From Pantoea sp. Ap-967 (GTDB lineage Bacteria; Pseudomonadota; Gammaproteobacteria; Pseudomonadales; Pseudomonadaceae): 60,938 nucleotides of DNA. Positions within the stretch are counted from its first letter, which is position 1, and every line of letters begins with the position of its first letter. Shown here in pieces: positions 43,889-52,768 of the stretch. Under the pieces are notes generated by a model. That model was not told the DNA's origin and ran no database searches. It worked only from the letters and a program-made list of their open reading frames with translations. Location of the stretch: assembly GCF_011752565.1 (NCBI RefSeq), contig NZ_VWXK01000036.1, forward strand, positions 1-60,938, given 5' to 3'. A program made the translations under genes and the position numbers.

Positions 43889-44266
43889 ATGCCTCTCGCC
43901 CCCGCCATCCCGGTTCTGCGCATTTTCTCCGTCGACAAGGCCAAGGAGTTCTACCTGGACTTCCTGGGCTTTGAGCTTGACTGGGAACACCGTTTCAGCC
44001 CGGACCTGCCGCTGTACGCGCAGATTCACCGCGACGGCCTGATCCTGCACCTGAGCGAACACCACGGCGACGCCTGCCCTGGCGCCACGGTGTTCGCCCG
44101 CACCGACGACCTGCGGGCACTGGAGCGCGAGCTGCTGGCCAAGCAGTACGGCTACGCCCGGCCCCAGGCCGAGCGGGTTGATTGGGGCCTGGAGATGCTG
44201 GTGCGCGACCCATTCGGCAACCTGATGCGCTTCTGCCAGCAGATCGACGACGAGGCTGCCCAGTGA
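43889..44266 (+). CDS. VOC-superfamily (glyoxalase/bleomycin resistance-like) protein
   Basis: A 125-residue single vicinal-oxygen-chelate domain with the paired beta-alpha-beta-beta-beta modules. Typical text is LRIFSVDKAKEFYLDFLGFELDWEHRF (in part AKEFYLDFLGFE) and MLVRDPFGNLMRF. Metal ligands are not certain. It shares four bases (GTGA) with the next gene, so they form a two-gene unit. Whether it is an enzyme or a binding protein is not known. Confidence 0.85.
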   Translation: MPLAPAIPVLRIFSVDKAKEFYLDFLGFELDWEHRFSPDLPLYAQIHRDGLILHLSEHHGDACPGATVFARTDDLRALERELLAKQYGYARPQAERVDWGLEMLVRDPFGNLMRFCQQIDDEAAQ

Positions 44267-44628
44267 AAGCCCTGAACAAACGCGAGCTGGCGCGCCTGGA
44301 GCGTGAGCTGGTCGTGTGCCTGACCGAGGCCTGTGAAACCGCCAAGGCCGAGATTGTGGGGTTTTCCTGGTTGACCCATCGGCTGGTGCCCGACGATTTC
44401 CCGTCCAGCCTGCGCATCACCTGGGTGTTCGAGCGCGAGGCGCAAAAGGCGGCGGCCGTGGCCGGCACTGCCAAGGCGCGCATGCTGGCGCTGACGGGCC
44501 GAGCGCTCGATGAGGCGGGGGTGAAGCTGGACCATGTGGGCTGGCATGTGCGTTTCGACAGTGAAGAGGCCTGCGCGCGCAGCCATGGGGGGGATTGGAA
44601 CAGGCGGCTTGCGAGCGCCCACCGCTAG
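44263..44628 (+). CDS. Conserved small protein, unknown function
   Basis: A 121-residue protein that I cannot assign to a function. It begins at a GTG that overlaps the VOC stop in GTGA; no other start is as good. The N-terminal half is charged and helical (KRELARLERELVVCLTEACETAKAE). The rest looks alpha/beta with HRLVPDDFPSSLRITWVFE and a tail HVGWHVRFDSEEACAR. No signal peptide or membrane helix. Its coupling to the VOC gene suggests a shared role. Confidence 0.65.
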   Translation: MKALNKRELARLERELVVCLTEACETAKAEIVGFSWLTHRLVPDDFPSSLRITWVFEREAQKAAAVAGTAKARMLALTGRALDEAGVKLDHVGWHVRFDSEEACARSHGGDWNRRLASAHR

Positions 44629-44777
44629 AGGCGCTGAAAACCTCCCGCCCTGCACCCACCATTGCGGCCAATTCGTGACTGGCCGTTCCCGAGCCGCGAG
44701 GTTTGTATTATCGTGGCGTGGTGCGCATATAACAGCAGCCCGAGCGATCGGGCACTTGCAAGACAATCGAGGGTGTC

Positions 44778-45797
44778 ATGAGTAACGAAAGCATTAACTG
44801 GGACAAGCTGGGTTTCGACTACATCAAGACCGACAAGCGCTACCTGTCCGTATGGCGCAATGGTGAGTGGGACAACGGCACCCTGACCGAAGACAACGTG
44901 CTGCACATCAGTGAAGGCTCCACTGCCCTGCACTATGGCCAGCAGTGCTTCGAAGGCCTCAAGGCCTACCGTTGCAAGGACGGCTCGATCAACCTGTTCC
45001 GCCCAGACCAGAACGCCGCCCGCATGCAGCGCAGCTGCGCGCGCTTGCTGATGCCGCAGGTGCCCACCGATGTGTTCATCGAAGCGTGCAAGCAAGTGGT
45101 CAAGGCCAACGAGAAATTCGTGCCGCCGCACGGCAAGGGCGCCCTCTACCTGCGCCCGTTCGTCATCGGCACCGGCGACAACATTGGCGTGCGCACCGCC
45201 CCCGAGTTCATCTTCTCGGTATTCGCCATCCCGGTTGGCTCCTACTTCAAGGGCGGCATGAAGCCGCACAACTTCCAGATTTCCAGCTTCGACCGCGCCG
45301 CCCCACAAGGCACCGGCGCGGCCAAGGTCGGTGGCAACTACGCCGCCAGCCTGCAGCCAGGCGCTGAAGCCAAGAAGGCCAGCTTCGCCGACGCCATCTA
45401 CCTCGACCCACTGACCCACACCAAGATCGAGGAAGTCGGTTCGGCCAACTTCTTCGGCATTACCGCCAACAACGAGTTCGTGACCCCGAAATCGGCTTCG
45501 GTACTGCCGGGCATCACCCGCCTGTCGCTGATGGAACTGGCGCAATCGCGCCTGGGCCTGACCGTGATCGAAGGCGATGTCGAAATCAACAAGCTCGACC
45601 GCTTCATCGAAGCCGGCGCCTGCGGCACCGCTGCCGTCATCACCCCAATCGGCGGCATCGAGTACAACGGCAAGCTGCACGTGTTCCACGACCTGGAAAA
45701 AGTCGGCCCTGTGACCCAGAAGCTCTACAACGAGCTGACCGGCATCCAGAGCGGTGACGTCGAAGCGCCTGCCGGCTGGATCGTCAAGGTCGCCTGA
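44778..45797 (+). CDS. ilvE: Branched-chain amino acid aminotransferase IlvE
   Basis: A PLP-dependent transaminase for leucine, isoleucine and valine synthesis and breakdown, 339 residues, of the class-IV type with the long N-terminus seen in eukaryotes and some Pseudomonas. The PLP lysine is in AAKVGGNYAAS, and the substrate region LHYGQQCFEGLKAYR is conserved. GAGGG precedes the ATG. A strong terminator follows within 25 bp, and a TATAAC-like -10 is near 44730. Confidence 0.95.
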   Translation: MSNESINWDKLGFDYIKTDKRYLSVWRNGEWDNGTLTEDNVLHISEGSTALHYGQQCFEGLKAYRCKDGSINLFRPDQNAARMQRSCARLLMPQVPTDVFIEACKQVVKANEKFVPPHGKGALYLRPFVIGTGDNIGVRTAPEFIFSVFAIPVGSYFKGGMKPHNFQISSFDRAAPQGTGAAKVGGNYAASLQPGAEAKKASFADAIYLDPLTHTKIEEVGSANFFGITANNEFVTPKSASVLPGITRLSLMELAQSRLGLTVIEGDVEINKLDRFIEAGACGTAAVITPIGGIEYNGKLHVFHDLEKVGPVTQKLYNELTGIQSGDVEAPAGWIVKVA

Positions 45798-45818
45798 GGC
45801 CTGCAGCCGCTACAACAA

Positions 45819-45850
45819 CGGGGCATGCCAGCCATGGCATGCCCCGTTTT
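45819..45850 (+). terminator. Rho-independent terminator of ilvE
   Basis: CGGGGCATGCCA (45819-45830) pairs perfectly with TGGCATGCCCCG (45835-45846) around GCCA, followed by TTTT. Confidence 0.9.
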
Positions 45851-45942
45851 CGTTTTGACGTTTTGTAGATGAATTTTTCTTAAATCGCCGTTTGGCTATT
45901 CTTTGGCACAATCAAATCTCTTTTAGACGCCCAGGAACGAGC

Positions 45943-46623
45943 ATGCCACGCGTACTGACCATCGAAGACGACGCCGTCACCGGCCAGGAAATCGTCGCCG
46001 AACTCTCCAGCCACGGCCTGGATGTGGAATGGGCCGACAACGGCCGCGAGGGCTTGGCCAAGGCCATCGCCGGCGGTTACGACCTGATCACCCTGGACCG
46101 CATGCTGCCCGAGGTCGATGGCCTGACGATCGTGACCACCCTGCGCAACCTCAAGATCACCACGCCGATCCTGATGATCAGCGCCCTGTCCGACGTCGAC
46201 GAGCGGGTGCGTGGCCTGCGTGCCGGCGGTGACGACTACCTGACCAAGCCGTTCGCCTCCGATGAAATGGCCGCCCGGGTCGAAGTGCTGCTGCGCCGCA
46301 ACAGCGTGCCGATGACCCAGACGCGCCTGCAGGTCGCCGACCTGCAACTGGACCTGATCAGCCATGAAGCCCGCCGTGGCGAGCAAACCCTCAACCTGCT
46401 GCCCACCGAATACAAGCTGCTGGAGTACCTGATGCGCCACAGCGGCCAGGTAATCACGCGGATGATGATTTTCGAGGAAGTCTGGGGCTACCACTTCGAC
46501 CCCGGTACCAACCTGATCGACGTGCACATTGGCCGCCTGCGCAAGAAAATCGATTCGCCTGGCCAGTCGCCGCTGATCCGTACGGTACGGGGCTCAGGCT
46601 ATGCCATTGCTGAACCCGTCTAA
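45943..46623 (+). CDS. OmpR-family response regulator
   Basis: A 226-residue regulator. The receiver domain (1-115) has acidic pocket Asp9-Asp10 (IEDDAV), phospho-Asp52 (LITLDRMLPEVDG) and the conserved Lys in YLTKPFASDE. The winged-helix DNA-binding domain has LNLLPTEYKLLEYLMRHSGQ and LIDVHIGRLRKKID (about 130-225). AGGA lies 8 bp before the ATG at 45943. It overlaps the sensor kinase by 23 bp, so they are a classic pair. Confidence 0.93.
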   Translation: MPRVLTIEDDAVTGQEIVAELSSHGLDVEWADNGREGLAKAIAGGYDLITLDRMLPEVDGLTIVTTLRNLKITTPILMISALSDVDERVRGLRAGGDDYLTKPFASDEMAARVEVLLRRNSVPMTQTRLQVADLQLDLISHEARRGEQTLNLLPTEYKLLEYLMRHSGQVITRMMIFEEVWGYHFDPGTNLIDVHIGRLRKKIDSPGQSPLIRTVRGSGYAIAEPV

Positions 46624-47992
46624 GGGCTGGAGTTCGTCCACCAGCCGCCTGCTGGCGCTGTACAGCTTCCTGTTCGTGGCCTGGAGCAGCATCCTCATGG
46701 GGGTGCTGTACTTCGAGGTGTCCAGCTACCTGAACAAGCTCACCCGCCACTCCATGCTGCAACGCCAGCACCTGTTCGCGCACATGACCGGCAAACAGCT
46801 GGACGACGCCTTGCTGGCCAGCCAGGCCTTCGAGGAACGTGCCTTCGATGCCTACGGCCTGTTCGACGCGCAGTTCAACCCGGTGGGCGGACGCATTCGC
46901 GCGATACCGCCGGACCTCGGCCTGGACGGCAAGGTTCACGAACTCAAGCGTTGCCTGGACGCCGATGACCCGCACATGCCCCGCGACAGCTGCGATGCGG
47001 TGGCGATCAAGGTGCAGGATGGCCGCTGGCTGGTGCTGTTCCGCGACAACGGCTCGCTGTTCGTGGTCACCCGCATCATCCTGCATGCCTTGCTGTGGGG
47101 CATCTCGTTGACGCTGATTCCGGGGTTTGCCGGTTGGTACTGGCTACGCCGACGCCCGCTCAAGCGCATCCGCGCGATCCAGGCCCAGGCCGAGCTGATC
47201 GTCGCCGGCGACCTCACCCACCGCCTGCCGCTGTCGGCCCGGCGTGACGAGCTGGACATGCTGGCCGACATCGTCAATGCCATGCTCGACCGCATCGAGC
47301 GGCTGATGCACGAGGTCAAGGGCGTGTGCGACAACATTGCCCACGACCTGCGCACACCGCTGACCCGGTTGCGGGCGCAGCTGTACCGCATTCGCCAGCA
47401 CAGCAACGTCGACGCGGCCCAGGCCGAGGCACTGGACCAGGCCATTGGTGAAACCGACACGCTGATGGCACGCTTTCGTGGCCTGCTGCGCATCAGTGAG
47501 CTGGAAGACCGCCAGCGCCGCGCCGGCTTCGTGCAGCTCGACCCGCACGAGCTGCTGGTGGAACTGCACGACTTCTACCTGCCGCTGGCCGAGGACGGCG
47601 GTATTCGCCTGAACCTGCAGCAACCTGAGCAATTGCCGCCCTTGCACGGCGACCGTGAGCTGCTGTTCGAGGCGCTGGCGAACCTGGTAGGCAACGGCAT
47701 CAAGTTCACCCCCGAAGGTGGCCGGGTGGCGATCAGGGCGAGCCAGGATGAGACCGGTGTGCATATCGCCATCGAAGACAGCGGGCCGGGGATTCCCGAG
47801 CAGGAACGGGCTGCGGTGTTGAAGCGCTTCTACCGCAGTGATGAAGGGCACCGGCATTCCGGTTTCGGGCTGGGGTTGTCGATCGTTGCGGCGATCGTCG
47901 ACCTGCATGGGTTCGGGCTGGAGATTGGTGAAAGCGAGCTGGGTGGGGCGAAGCTGGTGTTGCACTGCCCGCTTGCCGGGCTGGCCAAGTGA
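46601..47992 (+). CDS. Sensor histidine kinase of a two-component system
   Basis: A membrane histidine kinase of 463 residues. Helices are at about 17-38 and 155-180; between them is a periplasmic sensor of about 115 residues. A HAMP domain follows (RRRPLKRIRAIQAQAELIVAGD, in part LKRIRAIQAQAE), then the H-box CDNIAHDLRTPLTRLR with His248 and ATPase motifs NLVGNGIKFTPEGG, EDSGPGIP and GFGLGLSIV. It should phosphorylate the upstream regulator. The signal is unknown; the form is like QseC or copper/cation-stress sensors. A hairpin and REP pair follow. Confidence 0.92.
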   Translation: MPLLNPSKGWSSSTSRLLALYSFLFVAWSSILMGVLYFEVSSYLNKLTRHSMLQRQHLFAHMTGKQLDDALLASQAFEERAFDAYGLFDAQFNPVGGRIRAIPPDLGLDGKVHELKRCLDADDPHMPRDSCDAVAIKVQDGRWLVLFRDNGSLFVVTRIILHALLWGISLTLIPGFAGWYWLRRRPLKRIRAIQAQAELIVAGDLTHRLPLSARRDELDMLADIVNAMLDRIERLMHEVKGVCDNIAHDLRTPLTRLRAQLYRIRQHSNVDAAQAEALDQAIGETDTLMARFRGLLRISELEDRQRRAGFVQLDPHELLVELHDFYLPLAEDGGIRLNLQQPEQLPPLHGDRELLFEALANLVGNGIKFTPEGGRVAIRASQDETGVHIAIEDSGPGIPEQERAAVLKRFYRSDEGHRHSGFGLGLSIVAAIVDLHGFGLEIGESELGGAKLVLHCPLAGLAK

Positions 47993-47998
47993 ACCTGA

Positions 47999-48085
47999 GC
48001 GCCGCCTAGGCGGCGCCATCGCGAGCTGCGCTCGCTCCTACGGGGCCAGCGCAAGGCCCGTAGGAGCGAGCGTAGCTCGCGATGG
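47999..48085. repeat. GC palindrome plus REP pair between sensor kinase and cysS
   Basis: GCGCCGCCTAGGCGGCGC (47999-48016) is a perfect palindrome. It abuts a REP pair: ATCGCGAGCTGCGCTCGCTC from 48018 and its reverse complement at about 48057-48084. It sits between two convergent genes. Confidence 0.85.
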
Positions 48086-48096
48086 CATCACGCCGA

Positions 48097-49479
48097 TCAG
48101 TCGGCCAGGCGCCAGGTGGTCGTGCCCTTGCTGTCTTCCAGCACCACGCCCATGGCCGTCAACTGGTCACGGATACGGTCGGATTCGGCCCAGTTCTTCT
48201 CCGTACGCGCCGCCAGGCGCGCCTGGATCAAACCTTCCACTTCAGCAGCGTCAACCTTGCCTTCGGCACCGGCACGCAGGAAGTCATCGGCCTCCAGTTG
48301 CAGCACACCCAGCACATCGCCCAGCTCGCGCAGGCGACCGGCAAGGCCGGCAGCTGCAGCCGGGTCGCTGTCACGCAGGCGGTTGATTTCGCGCACCAGG
48401 TCGAACAGCACGGCGCAGGCTTCGGGGGTGCCGAAGTCGTCATTCATGGCCACGCTGAAGCGCTCGACGAACGCCTCGCCACCCTGGGCGGCCACCCGCG
48501 GCAAGCCGCGCAGTGCGTGGTAGAAACGCTCCAGGGCGCCCTTGGCGTCGCGCAGGCTGTCTTCGGAGTAGTTGATCGCGCTGCGGTAGTGGCTGGCCAC
48601 CAGCAGGTAACGCACCACTTCCGGGTGATACTTGTCGAGCACGTCACGGATGGTGAAGAAGTTGTTCAGCGACTTCGACATCTTCTCGCCGTTGATGCGG
48701 ATCATGCCGCAGTGCATCCAGGCGTTGGCGTACTGCTTGCCGGTGGCCGCCTCGCTCTGGGCGATCTCGTTCTCGTGGTGCGGGAACTCCAGGTCGCTGC
48801 CGCCACCGTGGATGTCGAAGCTTTCGCCCAGGCAGCAGGTGGACATCACCGAGCACTCGATGTGCCAGCCCGGACGGCCCGGGCCCCACGGCGAATCCCA
48901 GTACGGCTCGCCCGGCTTCACGCCCTTCCACAGCACGAAGTCGAGCGGGTCTTGCTTGGCTTCGTCCACCTCGATGCGGGCACCGATGCGCAGGTCTTCG
49001 ATCTTCTTGCGCGACAGCTTGCCGTAGCCGACGAACTTGCCCACCCGGTAGTACACATCGCCGTTACCCGGCGCGTAGGCGTAGCCTTTGTCGATCAGGG
49101 TCTGGATCATCGCGTGCATGCCGGCGATATGGTCGGTGGCACGCGGTTCCAGGTCCGGCTTGAGGATGTTCAGGCGGCGCTCGTCTTCGTGCATCGCCTC
49201 GATCATGCGTGCGGTCAGGGCGTCGAATGCCTCGCCGTTCTCGTTGGCACGGTTGATGATCTTGTCGTCGATGTCGGTGATGTTGCGCACGTAGGTCAGG
49301 TCGTAGCCGCTTTTACGCAGCCAGCGCGTCACCAGGTCGAACGCCACCATGCTGCGGCCATGGCCAAGGTGGCAGTAGTCGTACACGGTCATGCCGCACA
49401 CGTACATGCGCACCTTGTTGCCATCGAGCGGCTTGAAGGTTTCCTTGGTCTTGCTCAGCGTGTTGTAGATGGTAAGCAC
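48097..49479 (-). CDS. cysS: Cysteinyl-tRNA synthetase
   Basis: Charges tRNA-Cys. A class I synthetase, 460 residues, with HIGH-like HLGHGRSM near residue 37, zinc cysteine in VCGMTVYDY, and KMSKS in GEKMSKSLNNFF. It ends in the DALR-like helical domain. It lies 9 bp after glnS in the same orientation. Confidence 0.96.
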   Translation of the reverse strand: MLTIYNTLSKTKETFKPLDGNKVRMYVCGMTVYDYCHLGHGRSMVAFDLVTRWLRKSGYDLTYVRNITDIDDKIINRANENGEAFDALTARMIEAMHEDERRLNILKPDLEPRATDHIAGMHAMIQTLIDKGYAYAPGNGDVYYRVGKFVGYGKLSRKKIEDLRIGARIEVDEAKQDPLDFVLWKGVKPGEPYWDSPWGPGRPGWHIECSVMSTCCLGESFDIHGGGSDLEFPHHENEIAQSEAATGKQYANAWMHCGMIRINGEKMSKSLNNFFTIRDVLDKYHPEVVRYLLVASHYRSAINYSEDSLRDAKGALERFYHALRGLPRVAAQGGEAFVERFSVAMNDDFGTPEACAVLFDLVREINRLRDSDPAAAAGLAGRLRELGDVLGVLQLEADDFLRAGAEGKVDAAEVEGLIQARLAARTEKNWAESDRIRDQLTAMGVVLEDSKGTTTWRLAD

Positions 49480-49488
49480 GGTGGTTCC

Positions 49489-51192
49489 TTAGCTGCCCCA
49501 GGAGTCACGCAGGGTGACGGTGCGGTTGAACACCGGGCGGCCCGGCTGGCTGTCCTTGAGGTCGGCGCAGAAGTAGCCTTCGCGCTCGAACTGGAAGCGG
49601 TCCTCTGGCTGCGCCTGGCCCAGCGATGGCTCGGCACGGCAGCCGCTCAGCACCTGCAGGGAGTCGGGGTTGATGTTGTCCAGGAAGCTGCCGCCGTCCT
49701 CGGTTTTCTCCGGGTTGGCGGAGCGGAACAGGCGGTCGTACAGGCGCACTTCGCACTCGATGCTGCCTTCGGCCGGCACCCAGTGGATCACGCCCTTGAC
49801 CTTGCGGCCTTCGGGGTTCTTGCCCAGGGTGTCCGGGTCGTAGGAGCAGCGCAGCTCGACGATGTTGCCGTCGGCGTCCTTGATCGCCTCGTCGGCGCGG
49901 ATCACGTAGCTGCCGCGCAGGCGCACTTCACCGGCCGGTTCCAGGCGCTTGTAGCCCTTGGGCGGCGCTTCCATGAAGTCGTCACGGTCGATGTACAGCT
50001 CGCGGGCGAACGGCAGCACGCGCACGCCCATGTCTTCCTTCGGGTGGCGCGGCAGTTCAAGCTGCTCGACCTGGCCTTCAGGGTAGTTGGTGATGACTAC
50101 CTTGAGCGGGCGCAGCACGCACATGGCGCGTGGCGCGGTGCGGTCGAGGTCGTCACGGATGCTGAATTCGAGCATCGACATGTCGACCACGCCATCGGAG
50201 CGGTTGGTGCCGACCATTTCGCAGAAATTGCGGATCGAGGCCGGGGTGTAGCCACGACGGCGGAAGCCCGACAGGGTGGACATGCGCGGGTCATCCCAGG
50301 CGCTGACGTGCTTTTCGTCCACCAGCTGCTTGAGCTTGCGCTTGGAGGTGATGGTGTAGTTCAGGTTCAGGCGGCTGAACTCGTACTGGCGCGGGCGTGC
50401 CGGCACCGGCAGGTTGTCGAGGAACCAGTCGTACAGCGGGCGGTGGCCTTCGAATTCGAGGGTGCAGATCGAATGGGTGATGCCCTCGATGGCGTCCGAC
50501 TGGCCGTGGGTGAAGTCGTAGTTGGGGTAGATGCACCACTTGTCACCGGTCTGGTGGTGGTGGGCGTGGCGAATGCGGTACAGGATCGGGTCGCGCAGGT
50601 TCATGTTCGGCGAAGCCATGTCGATCTTGGCACGCAGCACGCGCTCGCCGTCCTTGAACTCGCCGGCCTTCATGCGCGCGAACAGGTCGAGGTTTTCCTC
50701 GACGCTGCGCTCGCGGAACGGGCTGTTCTTGCCCGCTTCGGTCAGGCTGCCGCGGTATTCCTTGGCCTGCTCGGGGGTGAGGTCGCAGACATAGGCCTTG
50801 CCACGCTTGATCAGCTCAACGGCCCAGTCGTGCAGCTGGTCGAAGTAGTTGGAGGCATAGCGCACTTCGCCGGCCCATTCGAAGCCCAGCCACTTGACGT
50901 CGCTTTGGATGGCGTCGATGTACTCCTGGTCTTCCTTGGCCGGGTTGGTGTCGTCGAAACGCAGGTGGCAGACGCCGCCGAACTCCTTGGCCAGGCCGAA
51001 GTTCACACAGATCGACTTGGCGTGGCCGATGTGCAGGTAGCCATTGGGCTCCGGCGGGAAGCGAGTGACGATGGCGCTGTGTTTGCCGGCGTCCAGGTCG
51101 GCCTGGATGATCGGCCGCAGGAAATTCGCAGGGACGGCGGGAGCGCCTTTGGCGGCGGCGTTGGGCGCGTTGTCGGCAGTGGGCTTGCTCAT
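49489..51192 (-). CDS. glnS: Glutaminyl-tRNA synthetase
   Basis: Charges tRNA-Gln, showing that this organism does not rely only on the transamidation route. A class I synthetase of 567 residues with HIGH in PPEPNGYLHIGHAKSI, and a KMSKS variant ITSKRKLKQLV. Start ATG at 51192 gives MSKPTADNAP; the longer in-frame reading into the promoter is rejected. First gene of glnS-cysS. Confidence 0.96.
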   Translation of the reverse strand: MSKPTADNAPNAAAKGAPAVPANFLRPIIQADLDAGKHSAIVTRFPPEPNGYLHIGHAKSICVNFGLAKEFGGVCHLRFDDTNPAKEDQEYIDAIQSDVKWLGFEWAGEVRYASNYFDQLHDWAVELIKRGKAYVCDLTPEQAKEYRGSLTEAGKNSPFRERSVEENLDLFARMKAGEFKDGERVLRAKIDMASPNMNLRDPILYRIRHAHHHQTGDKWCIYPNYDFTHGQSDAIEGITHSICTLEFEGHRPLYDWFLDNLPVPARPRQYEFSRLNLNYTITSKRKLKQLVDEKHVSAWDDPRMSTLSGFRRRGYTPASIRNFCEMVGTNRSDGVVDMSMLEFSIRDDLDRTAPRAMCVLRPLKVVITNYPEGQVEQLELPRHPKEDMGVRVLPFARELYIDRDDFMEAPPKGYKRLEPAGEVRLRGSYVIRADEAIKDADGNIVELRCSYDPDTLGKNPEGRKVKGVIHWVPAEGSIECEVRLYDRLFRSANPEKTEDGGSFLDNINPDSLQVLSGCRAEPSLGQAQPEDRFQFEREGYFCADLKDSQPGRPVFNRTVTLRDSWGS

Positions 51193-51440
51193 AGGATCCT
51201 TGAATGCACGTATCCGGCCTGGGTAGGCCGATTGAATCAAAGGGCCTATCATAGCCGAAGCAGTCAAGCTGCTGACAGCCGGGCACCGACAAACTGGCGC
51301 GATTTATCGCGATCCGTGCAAAATGATCGCCCTGCGCGATGAACCACGAACATGTGTCGCGGTTGCCCGATCCTGCGTCAGGTGACTAAACGCGCACTGC
51401 GCAGCCTATTCCTGTATGCCTTGAAAGAGCGAATTTCAGC

Positions 51441-51941
51441 ATGTCCAAAGTCAAACTGAGCACCAACCACGGCGACATCGTCCTGCAACTGGACGCGGAA
51501 AAAGCGCCGCTGACCACCGAGAACTTCGTTCAGTACGTCAAGGACGGCCACTACGACGGCACCGTGTTCCACCGCGTGATCAAGGGTTTCATGATCCAGG
51601 GCGGCGGTTTCGAAGCCGGCATGAACCAGAAGAAAACCCGCGCCAGCATCCAGAACGAAGCTGACAACGGCCTGAAGAACACCAAGTACAGCATTGCCAT
51701 GGCCCGCACCATGGAGCCGCACTCCGCTTCGGCGCAGTTCTTCATCAACGCCTCCGACAACGACTTCCTCAACCACAGCGGCAAGAACGTGCAGGGCTGG
51801 GGCTACGCCGTGTTCGGCGAAGTGACCGAAGGCCGTGAAATCGTCGACGCCATCGAAAAAGTCGCCACCGGCTCCAAGGCTGGCCACCAGGACGTACCGA
51901 AAGAGGACGTGGTGATCGAGAAAGCCGAGATCATTGAGTGA
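51441..51941 (+). CDS. ppiB: Cyclophilin-type peptidyl-prolyl isomerase PpiB
   Basis: A cytoplasmic cis-trans prolyl isomerase, 166 residues. The active-site text is FHRVIKGFMIQGGGF and the family AMARTMEPHSASAQFFIN. It overlaps lpxH by four bases (GTGA). The 51193-51440 gap carries the divergent glnS and ppiB promoters and no gene. Confidence 0.95.
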   Translation: MSKVKLSTNHGDIVLQLDAEKAPLTTENFVQYVKDGHYDGTVFHRVIKGFMIQGGGFEAGMNQKKTRASIQNEADNGLKNTKYSIAMARTMEPHSASAQFFINASDNDFLNHSGKNVQGWGYAVFGEVTEGREIVDAIEKVATGSKAGHQDVPKEDVVIEKAEIIE

Positions 51942-52660
51942 TCCTGCTGATCTCCGATCTGCATTTGCAAGAAGAACGCCCGGATATTACCCGGGCGTTT
52001 CTTGATCTGCTCGACGGCCGCGCCCGTCACGCCAAGGCGCTGTATATCCTCGGTGATTTCTTCGAGGCGTGGATCGGCGACGATGCCATGACCGCGTTCC
52101 AGCAGTCGATCTGCCAGGCCTTGCGCCAGCTGAGCGACAGCGGTACGGCCATCTACCTGATGCACGGCAACCGTGATTTCCTGATTGGCCAGGCCTTCTG
52201 CAAGGCGGCTGGCTGCACCCTGCTGGCCGACCCGAGCGTGATCGAGCTGGGCGGTGAGCAGGTGTTGCTGATGCACGGCGACACCCTGTGTACCCGCGAT
52301 GTGGGCTACATGAAGTTACGCCGCTACCTGCGCAACCCGCTGACGCTGTGGGTGCTGCGCCACCTGCCGCTGGCCAGCCGGCAGAAGCTGGCGCGCAAGC
52401 TGCGCAGTGAAAGCCGTGTGCAAACACGCATGAAGGCTACCGAAATCGTCGACGTTACCCCGGAGGAAGTGCCGAAGGTGATGGCGGCGCATGGCGTGCG
52501 CACCCTGGTGCATGGCCATACCCACCGGCCGGCGATTCACAAGCTGGTGGTTGACGGTGAGCCGGCGCGGCGCATCGTGCTGGGGGACTGGGACCGGCGC
52601 GGCTGGACCCTGCAAGTCGATGGCCAGGGCTTTGCCCTGGAGCCGTTCGAGTTTTCCTGA
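51938..52660 (+). CDS. lpxH: UDP-2,3-diacylglucosamine diphosphatase LpxH
   Basis: Hydrolyses UDP-2,3-diacylglucosamine to lipid X in lipid A synthesis. A metallophosphoesterase of 240 residues with motifs DLHLQEERPD, LGDFFEAWIGDD, HGNRDFLIG, HGD and HGHTHRP. Start GTG at 51938 overlaps the ppiB stop. Acts at the inner face of the cytoplasmic membrane. Confidence 0.95.
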   Translation: MILLISDLHLQEERPDITRAFLDLLDGRARHAKALYILGDFFEAWIGDDAMTAFQQSICQALRQLSDSGTAIYLMHGNRDFLIGQAFCKAAGCTLLADPSVIELGGEQVLLMHGDTLCTRDVGYMKLRRYLRNPLTLWVLRHLPLASRQKLARKLRSESRVQTRMKATEIVDVTPEEVPKVMAAHGVRTLVHGHTHRPAIHKLVVDGEPARRIVLGDWDRRGWTLQVDGQGFALEPFEFS

Positions 52661-52680
52661 AAAGACCTCGTCAGCCTTAA

Positions 52681-52746
52681 TTCGCGGGGCAAGCCCGCTC
52701 CTACAGGGGAATGCAATCGCCTGTAGGAGCGGGCTTGCCCCGCGAA
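52681..52746. repeat. REP pair (GTAGGAGCGGGC type)
   Basis: Arms 52681-52707 and 52720-52746 are perfect 27-bp inverted repeats (TTCGCGGGGCAAGCCCGCTC...), with a 12-bp loop. It separates convergent lpxH and pvdQ. Confidence 0.9.
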
Positions 52747-52768
52747 AAGGCCCAACCAGGCCAGCGCC

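Noticed and set aside
44629..44777. Leader peptide or riboswitch before ilvE
   Set aside because: No run of Leu/Ile/Val codons and no attenuator pair were found; only ordinary promoter-like text.
48082..51342. 1086-codon frame antisense to cysS and glnS
   Set aside because: Same explanation: it opposes two certain tRNA synthetase genes and has shadow-like Val/Ala/His composition.
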